64,000 nucleotides of DNA. Source: an uncultured Christensenella sp. Its GTDB lineage: Bacteria > Bacillota > Clostridia > Christensenellales > Borkfalkiaceae. Location of the stretch: NCBI GenBank assembly GCA_910578195.1, contig CAJTOY010000001.1, forward strand, positions 124,001 to 188,000, given 5' to 3'. Both the position numbers and the translations under genes were made by a program. Of the stretch, positions 43,382 through 52,328 are shown one piece after another (within the stretch, counting starts at the first letter, position 1; every line of letters begins with the position of its first letter). The notes beneath the pieces are model-generated. The model did no database searches and had not been told where the DNA came from. It saw nothing but the letters and a program-made list of their open reading frames with translations.

Positions 43382-44776
43382 ATGGCGCTGCAACCCGAAA
43401 AGAATAAAATGCCGTTGCTCGGCGCGGAAGAACGCGCACATAATTTCAACGAGGTCGCCTTGGGCTATTCGGAGGCTGTTGCGGTTGCCGAAGCTACAAG
43501 ATGCCTCAATTGCAAAAACCGCCCCTGCGTTGAGGGGTGCCCCGTAAATATCTCAATTCCCGACTTTATAACCAAAATAAAGCAGAGAAATTTCGAGGGG
43601 GCTTACGAAGTAATTTCGAAAAGTTCGAGCCTGCCCGCCGTCTGCGGCAGAGTTTGCCCGCAGGAAACGCAGTGCGAAAGCAAGTGCACGCTCGGAATAA
43701 AGTTCGAGCCGGTCGGTATAGGACGATTGGAGCGGTTTGTCGCCGACTGTCATAACGAAAACTTTCACGGCGAAACGGTATTGCCCGCAAGTAACGGGCA
43801 TAAGGTGGCGGTGATTGGTTCGGGGCCCTCGGGCTTGACTTGCGCGGGCGAGCTTGCTAAAAAAGGATACAAGGTGACGGTTTTTGAAGCTTTACATACC
43901 GCTGGCGGAGTTCTTGTATACGGTATTCCAGAATTCAGACTGCCTAAGGCAATCGTCAAAAAGGAAGTCGAAACATTGGAAAAGCTGGGCGTAGAAATTT
44001 TGACGAACGTCGTCATAGGAAAAACGATTACCGTTGACGAGCTTTTTGCCGACTACGGTTTCGAAGCGGCATATATCGGCACGGGCGCGGGACTGCCGCG
44101 GTTTATGGGCATTAGCGGCGAGGGCTTAAAGGGCGTTTATTCGGCAAACGAATTCTTAACGCGCGCAAATCTTATGAAAGCCTATGAAAACGGCGCGCAG
44201 ACACCTTTAATGAAGGCAAAGAAGGTTGCCGTCGTGGGCGGCGGTAACGTCGCAATGGACGCCGCCAGAACGGCGCTGCGCTTCGGTGCGAAAGAGGTTT
44301 ATATCGTTTACAGGCGGTCTATGCAAGAACTTCCCGCAAGGCAGGAGGAAGTGGAGCACGCCGAAGAAGAGGGGATTAAATTCGAGATACTAAGAAATCC
44401 CGTCGAAATTCTCGGCAATAAAAGCGGCTTTGTCAAAGGCTTGAAATTGAGAAAGTGCAAACTCGGCGAAACCGACGAAAGGGGCAGACGCTCGCCGATA
44501 GAGATTGAAGGAAGCGAATACGTTTTGGACGTCGACTGCGTGATTATGGCGATAGGCACAAGCCCGAATCCCTTGATTAAAAACACGACGGCGGGGCTTG
44601 CGGTAAACTCCCGCGGCGGAATAATCGCGGACGTGGACGGCAAGACCTCCAAGGACGGCGTATATGCGGGGGGCGACGCAGTGACGGGCGCGGCGACGGT
44701 AATACTTGCTATGGGAGCGGGCAAAACCGCGGCTAAGGCAATAGACGAATATATTTTAAAAAATTACGGAGAATAG
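43382..44776 (+). CDS. nfnB: NfnB-like / glutamate synthase small-subunit-like flavoprotein
   Basis: 464 residues. N-terminal [4Fe-4S] ligands in CLNCKNRPCVEGCP and CGRVCPQETQCESKC, FAD site VIGSGPSGLTCAGELAKKG, NADPH site VVGGGNVAMDAARTALRFG and a C-terminal GGDAVTGAATVILAMGAG. Alone this could be GltD (glutamate synthase beta), but no GltB gene is near and the gene lies 2 nt after an NfnA-type gene, so NfnB of the bifurcating complex is the better call. It would supply NADPH for biosynthesis in an anaerobe. Confidence 0.87.
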   Translation: MALQPEKNKMPLLGAEERAHNFNEVALGYSEAVAVAEATRCLNCKNRPCVEGCPVNISIPDFITKIKQRNFEGAYEVISKSSSLPAVCGRVCPQETQCESKCTLGIKFEPVGIGRLERFVADCHNENFHGETVLPASNGHKVAVIGSGPSGLTCAGELAKKGYKVTVFEALHTAGGVLVYGIPEFRLPKAIVKKEVETLEKLGVEILTNVVIGKTITVDELFADYGFEAAYIGTGAGLPRFMGISGEGLKGVYSANEFLTRANLMKAYENGAQTPLMKAKKVAVVGGGNVAMDAARTALRFGAKEVYIVYRRSMQELPARQEEVEHAEEEGIKFEILRNPVEILGNKSGFVKGLKLRKCKLGETDERGRRSPIEIEGSEYVLDVDCVIMAIGTSPNPLIKNTTAGLAVNSRGGIIADVDGKTSKDGVYAGGDAVTGAATVILAMGAGKTAAKAIDEYILKNYGE

Positions 44777-44780
44777 TAAT

Positions 44781-45191
44781 ATGTGTATTTCGGTTGAATT
44801 GGACAGCGCATTCGATTGCGCGGAAAAAATTAATGTTTACAAAGACGGAGCGGTTACAGTTTACGGCGCCGGAGACAAAGCTTTTAAAGAAATTCTCGTC
44901 AGCTGGAAATCTATGATTGACGGCGCGCATATAATGCCCGCGTTCGGCGTAAGCATTGACAGAGAAACACGCAAGGAATTGAATAAAGGGGTATGGGTGG
45001 AGTTCGAATTCAAGGAAACCTACGCATACAACGAAATGCCGTTTGAAAAGCTTCTTATCAATATGCAGGAGGGCTTCTCGGGCTTCAATCTTATTCGTTA
45101 TAATTCCGATAGAGGTTACGACGGCAGATGCTTCTATTATTCTCTGGTAGGCAAAGATTCCACTGATTTTTACAACTTGTTGATAAAATAA
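44781..45191 (+). CDS. Hypothetical 136-residue protein
   Basis: Starts 4 nt after nfnB with GGAG about 10 nt before the ATG, so probably the last gene of that operon. Soluble alpha/beta composition with no recognised motif; conserved-looking aromatic C terminus (CFYYSLVGKDSTDFYNLL). Not recognised. Ends before a strong palindromic terminator. Confidence 0.6.
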   Translation: MCISVELDSAFDCAEKINVYKDGAVTVYGAGDKAFKEILVSWKSMIDGAHIMPAFGVSIDRETRKELNKGVWVEFEFKETYAYNEMPFEKLLINMQEGFSGFNLIRYNSDRGYDGRCFYYSLVGKDSTDFYNLLIK

Positions 45192-45243
45192 AGAAGCGCA
45201 AACTTTAAAGCGCACTTCCCATAGAGATCTGACATACGATTAT

Positions 45244-45280
45244 AAAAAGCTCTCAAACAAATTTGTTTGAGAGCTTTTAA
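45244..45280. terminator. Palindromic terminator
   Basis: A nearly perfect palindrome (arms of about 16 bp, centred near 45262) bounded by A4 and T4. It sits between convergent genes ending at 45191 and 45311. Confidence 0.8.
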
Positions 45281-45310
45281 CTATACATTTTAATAACTAT
45301 AAATTGAAAT

Positions 45311-45568
45311 TTACTTTTTGAATTGTTTATTAAACTCTCTCAAATCTGCTTTTGTTTCTTCTGACAGCCGATTATAATCCACATTATCAATAGCGCCTTG
45401 TAAAACATACAAGAACACCAAACAAATATTAGGATAGTGCACTTTCAGTCTAAAAAAAGCCTCTTTGCTACCAACTACTATTAAATCTTCCGCTGTATTT
45501 ATATCGACGGATTGCAACTTTCGTGCCATTTCCGTACCGATGTTTCTTAATGAAGTCAATTCACTCAT
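45311..45568 (-). CDS. Stand-alone TfoX C-terminal domain protein
   Basis: 85 residues. SELTSLRNIGTEMARKLQSV and later FLYVLQGAIDNVDYNRLSEETK match the TfoX/Sxy C-terminal helical domain, which in proteobacteria is half of a competence regulator. Here the N-terminal domain is missing, a form common in Firmicutes with no proven competence role. GAGGT precedes the ATG. Single gene. Confidence 0.82.
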   Translation of the reverse strand: MSELTSLRNIGTEMARKLQSVDINTAEDLIVVGSKEAFFRLKVHYPNICLVFLYVLQGAIDNVDYNRLSEETKADLREFNKQFKK

Positions 45569-45808
45569 TCGAGTTACCTCGCTAAATTATTGTTTATCGT
45601 ACAATCATTATATCACGAAAAATGGAAGAACGCAACCGATTGAATTTTGCGGGAAATATAAAATATATCTATATCTCACTAGGCTACGAGTAGCCTATTT
45701 CGTCAATGAAAAAAGTACGGAAAAGGCACAGCTTAACGCTATGCCTAAATCTTTTTATTTGCGTCTTATTAAATTCCCTATGGGAATTACCGTAAAGTCT
45801 GCGCGCTT

Positions 45809-46072
45809 TTATTTCTTTGTATCTTCAAGCGATTTTTTATAAGCCGCGATAGCTTTGCTGAGCTGGTCTGGGCAAGAGGTGTTGTTTCTGCACTTAATTC
45901 CCGTAACGAGGCTTGCCACCTCGTCGAGCGTTCTGCCCTCGACAAGCTTGCCAATGCCTTGCAGATTGCCGCTGCAACCGCCTATGAATTTCACATGGTG
46001 AAGCTTGTTTTCTTCGTCGACTTCAAAAATAATTTGTCTGGAACAAGTTCCCGACGTCTGGTATACGAACAT
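45809..46072 (-). CDS. TSCPD domain protein (TIGR03905 type)
   Basis: 87 residues. The TSCPD motif appears as NNTSCPDQLSKAI; other conserved cysteines are in TSGTCSRQI and GGCSGNLQGI. This domain also occurs at the end of class II ribonucleotide reductases, and the stand-alone form is of unknown function; four cysteines suggest metal or cluster binding. GGAGG precedes the ATG and the gene starts 12 nt after the DUF4364 stop, so the two are co-transcribed leftwards. Confidence 0.9.
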   Translation of the reverse strand: MFVYQTSGTCSRQIIFEVDEENKLHHVKFIGGCSGNLQGIGKLVEGRTLDEVASLVTGIKCRNNTSCPDQLSKAIAAYKKSLEDTKK

Positions 46073-46084
46073 AAAAATTTCCTC

Positions 46085-46609
46085 CTAATCACAAAGACTG
46101 TCATATATTACCGCGTAAAGGTCGGCGGCTTTTTCTTCCCACTTTTTATAGATTGCTTTTGCCGTTTTCTTGTCGGGCACCACGAATTTCAAGTCCAGAG
46201 AGGGCTGGACGGGAGCAAGAATTTTAAGCGAAACAGTGTAGGTGCCGTCCATATTCTGAAAGTAGTCCGAGCGGCATTCCTGTCTGTTTCTGAACCTTGC
46301 GCTGTTTTTCTTGACGAACTGCGAAATTTCTTCCCTGACGCTTTTTGGAATATTTATATAGAAATTCGCAAGCGATTCCCTTCCGTCGGGCGTAATGGTG
46401 TAAAGGGTGTCCTCGTCCTTATTCACTATGCAGATAAAATTGTCGTCGATTAATTTATGGATAATGTTAACGCAATCCATGTAGCCCATCCAGGAGTTCG
46501 AAGAGGAGCACATATCAACGATAGTTCTTTCCGACAGTGCGCTTTCCATTTTATCGAAGACGAAAAGTATTATTAATTTGTTAATGGAAGTTTCGCCCGT
46601 GTTCAGCAT
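46085..46609 (-). CDS. DUF4364 family protein
   Basis: 174 residues. An N-terminal winged-helix-like region (INKLIILFVFDKMESALSERTI) and the order of conserved residues through YTITPDGRESLANFYINIPKSVREEI match DUF4364, a clostridial family thought to be PadR-like regulators. It heads a two-gene leftward operon with the TSCPD protein. DNA binding is an inference from the fold. Confidence 0.85.
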   Translation of the reverse strand: MLNTGETSINKLIILFVFDKMESALSERTIVDMCSSSNSWMGYMDCVNIIHKLIDDNFICIVNKDEDTLYTITPDGRESLANFYINIPKSVREEISQFVKKNSARFRNRQECRSDYFQNMDGTYTVSLKILAPVQPSLDLKFVVPDKKTAKAIYKKWEEKAADLYAVIYDSLCD

Positions 46610-46733
46610 AATGTTCTTAAAAAAGTAAAAGTTTTAATCATTATACTAAATATTTCGATTAAAATCAAGATATTTCCTTTAAAAATAATTTAATTTTGAA
46701 ATAATCTGTGATATAATCTATATGAGGTGAAAT

Positions 46734-47465
46734 ATGAGCAGTACAAAAGAACAAGCCTTATTATTTTTGGAAAAGTGCGACGAGCTTAAAAAATGCAAAT
46801 TTATTATGGCGACGAGCAAAATCAAGGATATTTTGAAATGTATTGTCAACAGTCCCGACCTTTACAGACTGTTCGAAACCGTGACAAAGGATTTCAGCTA
46901 TCCCGAATATAAAAAGAAGTGTCTTGTGACTACCGACGACGGCATAATGCGCAAAAGCTGCGTCGTGCTTCCGCAGACGGTGGGGCAGAGGCTTGCGTTT
47001 ATCTTTTGTCTGTTAGTTGAAATCGACAAGGACACTATAAACTTAAACGATTTTTTGCAGATTTATTTCCGCGAGGACGGAAGTTATTTCGCAAGCTATC
47101 AGTCGTTCTGTAAAAATATTATAGGAAGTCTCGAAGATTTAATCCGTCAGGTTTTCAAAGAACAGCTCGCTTTGCCCGAGCCGCGCGCCGAAATCAGTCC
47201 GTCGAGGGGGAATTTGCTTTCCGAAATAAGCCTTGCGACCGAGGAAGAGAAAAGATTTGTTTCGTGCAGCGCTTTACCCGACGAAGACAAAGAAAACGGT
47301 TTGAAGATACTCGACGCGCTTTTTTGCGCGGTAAGGGATAGGGACGTCGAAAGAATAGACGCGCTTATCTGCGGGTACAATTATTTTGTACTTTACAATA
47401 AATGCGTAAGCGACGGGATTGCAGCCCTCATAGAAACGCTCGGAGAGTTTGAAGCGACGTTATGA
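46734..47465 (+). CDS. Hypothetical 243-residue protein
   Basis: An extended -10 (TG-A-TATAAT, 46709-46717) lies just upstream, and GAGGTG is 5 nt before the ATG. The protein is soluble and mostly helical, beginning STKEQALLFLEKCDELKKCKF; the middle contains RLAFIFCLLVEIDKDTINLNDFLQIYF and a proline-rich linker precedes the last third. No family recognised. It overlaps the ADP-ribose pyrophosphatase gene by 4 bp, so the two are coupled. Confidence 0.65.
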   Translation: MSSTKEQALLFLEKCDELKKCKFIMATSKIKDILKCIVNSPDLYRLFETVTKDFSYPEYKKKCLVTTDDGIMRKSCVVLPQTVGQRLAFIFCLLVEIDKDTINLNDFLQIYFREDGSYFASYQSFCKNIIGSLEDLIRQVFKEQLALPEPRAEISPSRGNLLSEISLATEEEKRFVSCSALPDEDKENGLKILDALFCAVRDRDVERIDALICGYNYFVLYNKCVSDGIAALIETLGEFEATL

Positions 47466-47989
47466 ATTTGAGAGAAAGAAAAATCAATTCGAAAACTATT
47501 TTCGACGGAAAAATAGTAAAACTCGAAGTTGACGGCGTAGAATTGCCCGACGGCAGCCGCGCGGTGCGCGAGTGCGTAAGGCACAGCGGCGGGGCGGCGG
47601 TTCTGCTTGTCCACGACAATAAGGTTTTGCTTGTAAAACAGTTCAGATATCTCTACGGTAAGGAAATTTACGAAATCCCCGCGGGGAAACTGAACGAGGG
47701 CGAGGACGGCGCGGTCGCGGCGGAGCGCGAGCTCGAAGAAGAAACGGGATATCGCTCGCGACTTGTTCCTTTGCTCGATTTATATCCCTCGGTCGGATAC
47801 ACAGACGAGATAATTCATATATATTATGCCGAAAGCTATAAGTTTGTCGGGCAAAAGCTCGACGAGGGCGAATTTTTAAACTGCGAATTTGTGGCTTTGG
47901 ATAAGGTGCTTGAAATGATAGACCGCGGCGAGATTTGCGACGCAAAGACGGTGGCTGCGATTTATAAGTACGTATTAAAACAAAAGTAA
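47462..47989 (+). CDS. nudF: NUDIX hydrolase, ADP-ribose pyrophosphatase type
   Basis: 175 residues. The Nudix box is complete: G-KLNEG-E-DGAVAAE-RELEEETGY. Upstream VLLVKQFRYLYGKEIYEIPAGKLNEGED matches ADP-ribose pyrophosphatases, which hydrolyse ADP-ribose to AMP and ribose 5-phosphate. ATGA overlap with the preceding hypothetical gene. A terminator follows directly. Confidence 0.92.
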   Translation: MNLRERKINSKTIFDGKIVKLEVDGVELPDGSRAVRECVRHSGGAAVLLVHDNKVLLVKQFRYLYGKEIYEIPAGKLNEGEDGAVAAERELEEETGYRSRLVPLLDLYPSVGYTDEIIHIYYAESYKFVGQKLDEGEFLNCEFVALDKVLEMIDRGEICDAKTVAAIYKYVLKQK

Positions 47990-48020
47990 AAGGGGTTGCC
48001 TTGGGCAACCCCTTTTTTTG
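47988..48020. terminator. Terminator between converging genes
   Basis: AGGGGTTGCC (47991-48000) pairs with GGCAACCCCT (48004-48013), loop TTG, followed by T7. Confidence 0.88.
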
Positions 48021-48021
48021 A

Positions 48022-48243
48022 TTAGTTACAACCGCATCCGCAACCGCAGTTTCCGTTGCCGCATAACAGATTAGAAAGCGTTCCGTTTTTCCACATACTG
48101 TAAAGCAAAGCGATAAGTATGGGGGTACAGCTTCCGCTGAGTACGCTTTCGAGACCGTTACCGCTGCAACTTGCTGCAAGAAGTAAAAGTATCAGAATCC
48201 AAAGGCAGCTGTTAGTGCCGCAGCACTGCGAAAAAATGTTCAT
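48022..48243 (-). CDS. Small hydrophobic Cys-rich protein
   Basis: 73 residues; CAGGAGG lies before the ATG. It starts MNIFSQCCGTNSCLWILILLLLAASC, a hydrophobic N-terminal segment with cysteines, and ends NGNCGCGCGCN. Similar CC-rich, Gly/Asn-tailed peptides are frequent in clostridia and are often linked to spore or envelope structures, but no role is known here. Membrane insertion is likely. Confidence 0.65.
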   Translation of the reverse strand: MNIFSQCCGTNSCLWILILLLLAASCSGNGLESVLSGSCTPILIALLYSMWKNGTLSNLLCGNGNCGCGCGCN

Positions 48244-48364
48244 AAATTTCCTCCTGTGAAATTAGCTGCATGGCGGTATGTAGTTTTGTTTTTGCCTATG
48301 CAGTTTCCGTATGATAACGTATATTAAATAATATTAAAATTCTCATAAAAATGTTACATGCCGG

Positions 48365-48393
48365 TTGCATATTTTCAAAACCGTTGCTATAAT
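48365..48393 (+). promoter_or_regulatory. Promoter of the pantothenate/CoA cluster
   Basis: TTGCAT (48365-48370), 17 bp, TATAAT (48388-48393) with TG at 48385-48386. It gives a leader of about 110 nt before the first gene. Confidence 0.7.
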
Positions 48394-48418
48394 ATAATTA
48401 AATTAAGGTACTTTCGGC

Positions 48419-48504
48419 GGGTATTGTTTTTTTAATGAATCCGACCGTATTATAGTATAAAATATTTTTTATTTGCGAATACCCTATACGGGATTCGACG
48501 GAGG
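48419..48504 (+). promoter_or_regulatory. Possible structured leader with pseudoknot topology
   Basis: GGGTATT (48419-48425) can pair with AATACCC (48478-48484), and GAATCC (48437-48442) with GGATTC (48491-48496); the two pairings interlock. The second helix ends 4 nt before the GGAGG site of the ECF-type gene. No known riboswitch class recognised. Confidence 0.35.
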
Positions 48505-48509
48505 TATTT

Positions 48510-49112
48510 ATGAAGAACGACAAAGCTCATTTTGTCGCGTTTATCGGCGTAATGTTTGCGCTGATATTTGTGCTGTTTTTGCTGGAAGGAACTCTTCTGG
48601 CGGGCGTAGGAATGACGGCGTGCATTTTGTCATTGCCCATATCCATTGCGTTAAGTATCTATGACGACTGGAAAAAGAGTTTCATAGGCGGAACCCTTCT
48701 CGGTGTGTGCAGTTGCATTTTCTGCCTGATTTTTGCATCGGCTTTTATTTTTTACGCAAATCCCTTGATTTGCATACTGCCGAGGTTTTTTATAGGCATC
48801 ACGGCGTATTGGAGCTATCGCGGTCTTTCCGCGCTGTTTAAGAAAGTTAAAAACAAATACGTCAGAGAGATGCTGCCTGCGGCGATAGCGGGAGTTGCGG
48901 GCTCGCTTACGAACACCGTTTTATATCTTTTGGCGGTCAATATCTGGACGGGAAACGGCGCGGGGGCATTTACGCAGATATTGACGGTTGCGGTTTCGAT
49001 TTATTTCCCGATTGAATTGGTCGCTTGCTTTATTCTCGTGCCTATTTACGTTTCGGTGCTCAGAAAAATTATAGTCAAAAAACCGTTGTTGGAGGAAAAA
49101 ACCGATATATGA
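48510..49112 (+). CDS. Membrane protein, probable ECF transporter S component for pantothenate
   Basis: 200 residues, GGAGG before the ATG. Five to six hydrophobic helices, beginning AFIGVMFALIFVLFLLEGTL, then AGVGMTACILSLPISIALSI and later AIAGVAGSLTNTVLYLLAV. This size and layout, with small-residue-rich helices, fits ECF S components. It overlaps coaX by 4 bp, and linkage to pantothenate kinase suggests pantothenate (PanT-like) uptake. The energising EcfA/EcfT module is not in the window. Assignment rests on topology and context. Confidence 0.65.
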   Translation: MKNDKAHFVAFIGVMFALIFVLFLLEGTLLAGVGMTACILSLPISIALSIYDDWKKSFIGGTLLGVCSCIFCLIFASAFIFYANPLICILPRFFIGITAYWSYRGLSALFKKVKNKYVREMLPAAIAGVAGSLTNTVLYLLAVNIWTGNGAGAFTQILTVAVSIYFPIELVACFILVPIYVSVLRKIIVKKPLLEEKTDI

Positions 49113-49882
49113 TAATATGTATGGACGTCGGTAACACGAATATCAAATACGCTGTTTACGACGGCGAAAAACTTGCTATGAGCTTTCGTGTTGCCACCGA
49201 ACACAAAAAGACTTCCGACGAATACGGCGGTCAGCTTATAAGTATTCTCGGGAACAATAAAATCAACGCGTCGGAAATAAAGGGCGGAATTATTTCGTCC
49301 GTCGTGCCGCAGCTCGATTACACGCTCGAAAGAATGTGTCTCACTTACCTCAAAATCAAGCCCTTGCAGCTCGTGCCGGGGTTGAAAACGGGGCTCAATT
49401 TAAGGGTGGACAATGCAAAGGAAGTGGGCGCGGACAGAGTTGTCAACAACGTCGCGGCGATAAGAAAGTACGGCGCGCCGCTCATTATCATAGATTTCGG
49501 AACGGCGACGACCTTTAACGTAATAGATAACAAGGGCGAATTCATAGGCGGGGTAATAGCACCCGGAATAAAGGGCTCGCTCGACAGTCTTGTAAACGGT
49601 ACCGCGAAGCTGCCGAGGGTTGAAATCGAGCGCCCCGCAAGCGTAATAGGCAAAAACACGGTTACGAACATGCAGTCGGGCATTGTTTTCGGATTTGCGG
49701 GGCTTGTAGAATATATCGTGAAAAAGATTAAGCGCGAGTTAAAATCGGAAAACATAACAACCGTGGCGACGGGCGGGTTTTCCGAGGTTATCGCGAAAGA
49801 AATTTCTTGTATCGACCGTATAGATAAGCTGTTGACGCTGGAAGGGCTCAAATATCTGTATGACATAAACGCCGAAGGATAA
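49109..49882 (+). CDS. coaX: Type III pantothenate kinase
   Basis: 257 residues from the ATG at 49109, which overlaps the preceding stop (ATGA) and gives the normal N terminus MIICMDVGNTNIKYAVYDG; a longer frame at 49025 lies inside the neighbour. ASKHA-fold motifs: DVGNTN phosphate loop, NNVAAIRKYG, the catalytic region IIDFGTATTFNVID, and GGVIAPGIKGSLDSL. It phosphorylates pantothenate as the first step of coenzyme A synthesis, using ATP and a monovalent cation. Confidence 0.95.
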   Translation: MIICMDVGNTNIKYAVYDGEKLAMSFRVATEHKKTSDEYGGQLISILGNNKINASEIKGGIISSVVPQLDYTLERMCLTYLKIKPLQLVPGLKTGLNLRVDNAKEVGADRVVNNVAAIRKYGAPLIIIDFGTATTFNVIDNKGEFIGGVIAPGIKGSLDSLVNGTAKLPRVEIERPASVIGKNTVTNMQSGIVFGFAGLVEYIVKKIKRELKSENITTVATGGFSEVIAKEISCIDRIDKLLTLEGLKYLYDINAEG

Positions 49883-49886
49883 TCAG

Positions 49887-50744
49887 TTGAAATACGGAAT
49901 AGTTGTAAACGCCTATATAAGAAACAATTCCCAGATTACCAAGGCAAACCGCCTTGCCGCAGAGTTAATAAATTTGGGCGCAGAGTGCGAAATAATAAAA
50001 AACGTAAACCTTGCCGAAATAGCTTCGGGCAAGGTGCTTTCCGTAAAGTATGACGGCGTGATTTTCCTCGATAAGGATAAGGCGGCGGCAAGGCTTTTGG
50101 AGAAAAACGGAATAAAGCTTTCCAACAGCGCAAAGTCAATCGAGGTGTGCGACGATAAAATGCTGACGCATATCGAGCTCGCGAATTCGGGTATTCCTAT
50201 GCCGGACTGTATCTACGCGCCCCTTTGTTATTATGAAGACGCAGAAATTTCCGACGGCTTTTTGAACGGAGTTATTGACAAACTCGGCTTGCCTTTGGTT
50301 GCAAAAAAATGCTTCGGTTCGCTCGGAGCGGGTGTAACGCTTATTAAAAGCTTCGAAGAATTAAAGCTTTATGAAAACGAAAATAAGCTTTACGCGCACT
50401 TTTATCAGAGGTTTATAGGAAAGGGCGGAGAGGACATCCGCGTGATAGTGATAGGCGGAGAGTACGTCTGCGCCATGAAGAGAAAAAATGAAAACGATTT
50501 CCGTTCGAATATCGAGCTCGGCGGCAAGGGCGAGCGGTATGAAGCCGATGAAAAATTAATCGCGCTTTGCGAAAAGGTCGCGGTCTTACTCGGGCTGGAT
50601 TACTGCGGAATAGACGTTCTCACCGACGAAAACAGCGAAAGATACATATGCGAAGTAAATTCAAACGCATTTTTTGCCGAGGCGGAGCGGGTTTGCGGCG
50701 TGAATATAGCAAAAAAGTACGCCGAGTTGATTATTGCAAAGTAA
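49887..50744 (+). CDS. RimK-like ATP-grasp ligase
   Basis: 285 residues, 4 nt after coaX. ATP-grasp features: LPLVAKKCFGSLGAGVTLI (lysine and glycine loop), RFIGKGGEDIRVIVIGGEYV, and the Mg site DVLTDENSERYICEVNSNAFF. The family joins an amino acid to a protein or small-molecule carboxylate. The substrate is unknown. Placement after coaX suggests, but does not prove, a link to coenzyme A or to the tRNA-Ser region just downstream, which is separately transcribed. Confidence 0.85.
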   Translation: MKYGIVVNAYIRNNSQITKANRLAAELINLGAECEIIKNVNLAEIASGKVLSVKYDGVIFLDKDKAAARLLEKNGIKLSNSAKSIEVCDDKMLTHIELANSGIPMPDCIYAPLCYYEDAEISDGFLNGVIDKLGLPLVAKKCFGSLGAGVTLIKSFEELKLYENENKLYAHFYQRFIGKGGEDIRVIVIGGEYVCAMKRKNENDFRSNIELGGKGERYEADEKLIALCEKVAVLLGLDYCGIDVLTDENSERYICEVNSNAFFAEAERVCGVNIAKKYAELIIAK

Positions 50745-50790
50745 AATCGCTTGATTTTTTGTTATGAATTTTGTATCATATAATTGTGAT

Positions 50791-50878
50791 GCAGAGATGG
50801 CTGAGCGGTTTAAGGCGCACGATTGGAAATCGTGTTATGGGCGACCATACAAGGGTTCAAATCCCTTTCTTCGCGCCA
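50791..50878 (+). tRNA. tRNA-Ser (anticodon GGA)
   Basis: 88 nt with encoded CCA and a long variable arm. Anticodon stem CACGA/TCGTG encloses loop TTGGAAA, giving GGA. The T arm is AGGGTTCAAATCCCT. The acceptor GCAGAGA pairs with TCTTCGC with one A-C mismatch and one G-U pair. A TATAAT (50779-50784) lies just upstream, though its -35 is weak. A prophage is integrated at its 3' end. Confidence 0.93.
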
Positions 50879-50914
50879 AATCAGTAAAATTCAATATTTT
50901 TGATATTGTTTTGT

Positions 50915-50967
50915 CCCCCGATTCCGTGTTTTGGAACACCCCGAACACGATAAATCGGGGGATTTTT
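50915..50967. terminator. Bidirectional terminator between tRNA-Ser and integrase
   Basis: CCCCCGATT (50915-50923) pairs with AATCGGGGG (50953-50961) and CGTGTT (50925-50930) with AACACG (50944-50949), followed by ATTTTT. Confidence 0.8.
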
Positions 50968-50969
50968 CG

Positions 50970-52328
50970 TTATTTTTTGGGTATATTTTGGGTATGAGCG
51001 GTTAGAAAACTATCTATCAACTGCAGTATTTCGGCATATTTACCCTTATAAATGACCGTTTTCTCGTCTTCCGACAAATCGCCGCGTAAAAAAGTCGCCT
51101 TATCGAGTTGCTCAGGGTGGGTATAGTACTTTAAAGTAGTTTCAATGTTGGAATGCCCCATCCAAAGCGAAACGGTTTTAACGTCTATTTTATTACAGCA
51201 GATTTGAATAGTGCCGAACGAGTGGCGCAGGTCGTGAAGTTTATGGTCCATTCCTAATTCTTTCATAAACTTACTGAACACACCATCTGCGGCCCGCTCG
51301 GTAAAAGGGAAGTAACGACCTTTCTTGTTGGGGGTAAGAGTAGAGAGCAGTTTTTCAACGAACGGAAATAAAGGAATTTGTCTAAGCGATCCGTCGGTTT
51401 TGGTGCCGTTCACTTTTAAGAGCTTTTCTTCCATATCCGCGTCCAAAAAAATAACGTCAAGACCCTCATTTCTTCGACTGCCGACCAAATATGTAAAAAT
51501 ATAATAGCATTTAAGCTGGTAGTTGATTTTCTCGTCCGCAAAAAGCCTTTTGAAATATCGCGCTTGCTCGACAAATGAAAAGGACGTGCCCATATTCGTA
51601 TCATGCTCCATTTTTTCAATGGCGGTGCAGGGGTTTACCGTTAAGAGCGATTCCGACACTGCGTATTTGAAAAGGTTGTTGAGCATTCCCTGAATAATCT
51701 GGCGTTTCCTTGTCTTATCTATCGCAAAAAGGAAGTCCTTAATGTCTTTCGCCGTGTACTCGTTGAGTGGCTTATCAAAGCCTTGCTCAATTATGTACTT
51801 ATAGTTGTACTCAATTCCCTTTAAAGTGTTTTCTGCTCGCTTTTGGCTCTGTTTATAAGGCAAGTAGCGTTGCGTATAGAATTCCGAGAGTAAAGGGAAT
51901 TTTTTCTTATTTTGCTGTTGCGGTAATTTTCTGTGGCTTTTCAGTGCCCGAATTTTCCTTAATAACTTTTCTTTTATTTCATTTTCGTCCCTCCCGTAAG
52001 TCGAACCGAGTTGTTGGTTACGGAATTCAATCAGCCCGTTTTCACGTTCGCGGACTGAGCCTTTGAGTTTGAGTTCAATTATCATTTCTTTTATCACCTC
52101 AATTAAAGGTTTTACCGAAACGATATTTTGCGACCCATTCTCTACCTGAGTAAAAGAGTTTAACGATTCTGCTGCATTAAAGATACCACCAAAGTCTTGC
52201 GCGTCCTGTTGCCCGGCAGTATAGCCTAAAATAGCTATGACGGCTGTGTTTATGCCCTGCGAGGCGGCAGAAATGGCTTCCGAATTTTTGGCAATGTTCG
52301 ATAAGCAGTCTTTGATAAATTGGTTCAT
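50970..52328 (-). CDS. int: Phage tyrosine integrase
   Basis: 452 residues from the ATG at 52328, with TTGGAGGA 10 nt upstream; the TTG at 52346 overlaps that site. It has an unusually long N-terminal extension of about 120 residues, a SAM-like core-binding domain (LSEFYTQRYLPYKQSQKRAENTL), and the catalytic domain with Arg in VGSRRNEGLD, the HDLRHSFG box, HSN (WMGHSNIETTLKYY) and the tyrosine nucleophile in LKYYTH. It would integrate the phage at tRNA-Ser, which lies 91 bp from its stop. Confidence 0.93.
   Translation of the reverse strand: MNQFIKDCLSNIAKNSEAISAASQGINTAVIAILGYTAGQQDAQDFGGIFNAAESLNSFTQVENGSQNIVSVKPLIEVIKEMIIELKLKGSVRERENGLIEFRNQQLGSTYGRDENEIKEKLLRKIRALKSHRKLPQQQNKKKFPLLSEFYTQRYLPYKQSQKRAENTLKGIEYNYKYIIEQGFDKPLNEYTAKDIKDFLFAIDKTRKRQIIQGMLNNLFKYAVSESLLTVNPCTAIEKMEHDTNMGTSFSFVEQARYFKRLFADEKINYQLKCYYIFTYLVGSRRNEGLDVIFLDADMEEKLLKVNGTKTDGSLRQIPLFPFVEKLLSTLTPNKKGRYFPFTERAADGVFSKFMKELGMDHKLHDLRHSFGTIQICCNKIDVKTVSLWMGHSNIETTLKYYTHPEQLDKATFLRGDLSEDEKTVIYKGKYAEILQLIDSFLTAHTQNIPKK

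Noticed and set aside
48485..48505. tmRNA 5' end-like GGATTCGACGG
   Set aside because: It is followed at once by a ribosome site and a clear membrane-protein gene; no tRNA-like 3' half is present.
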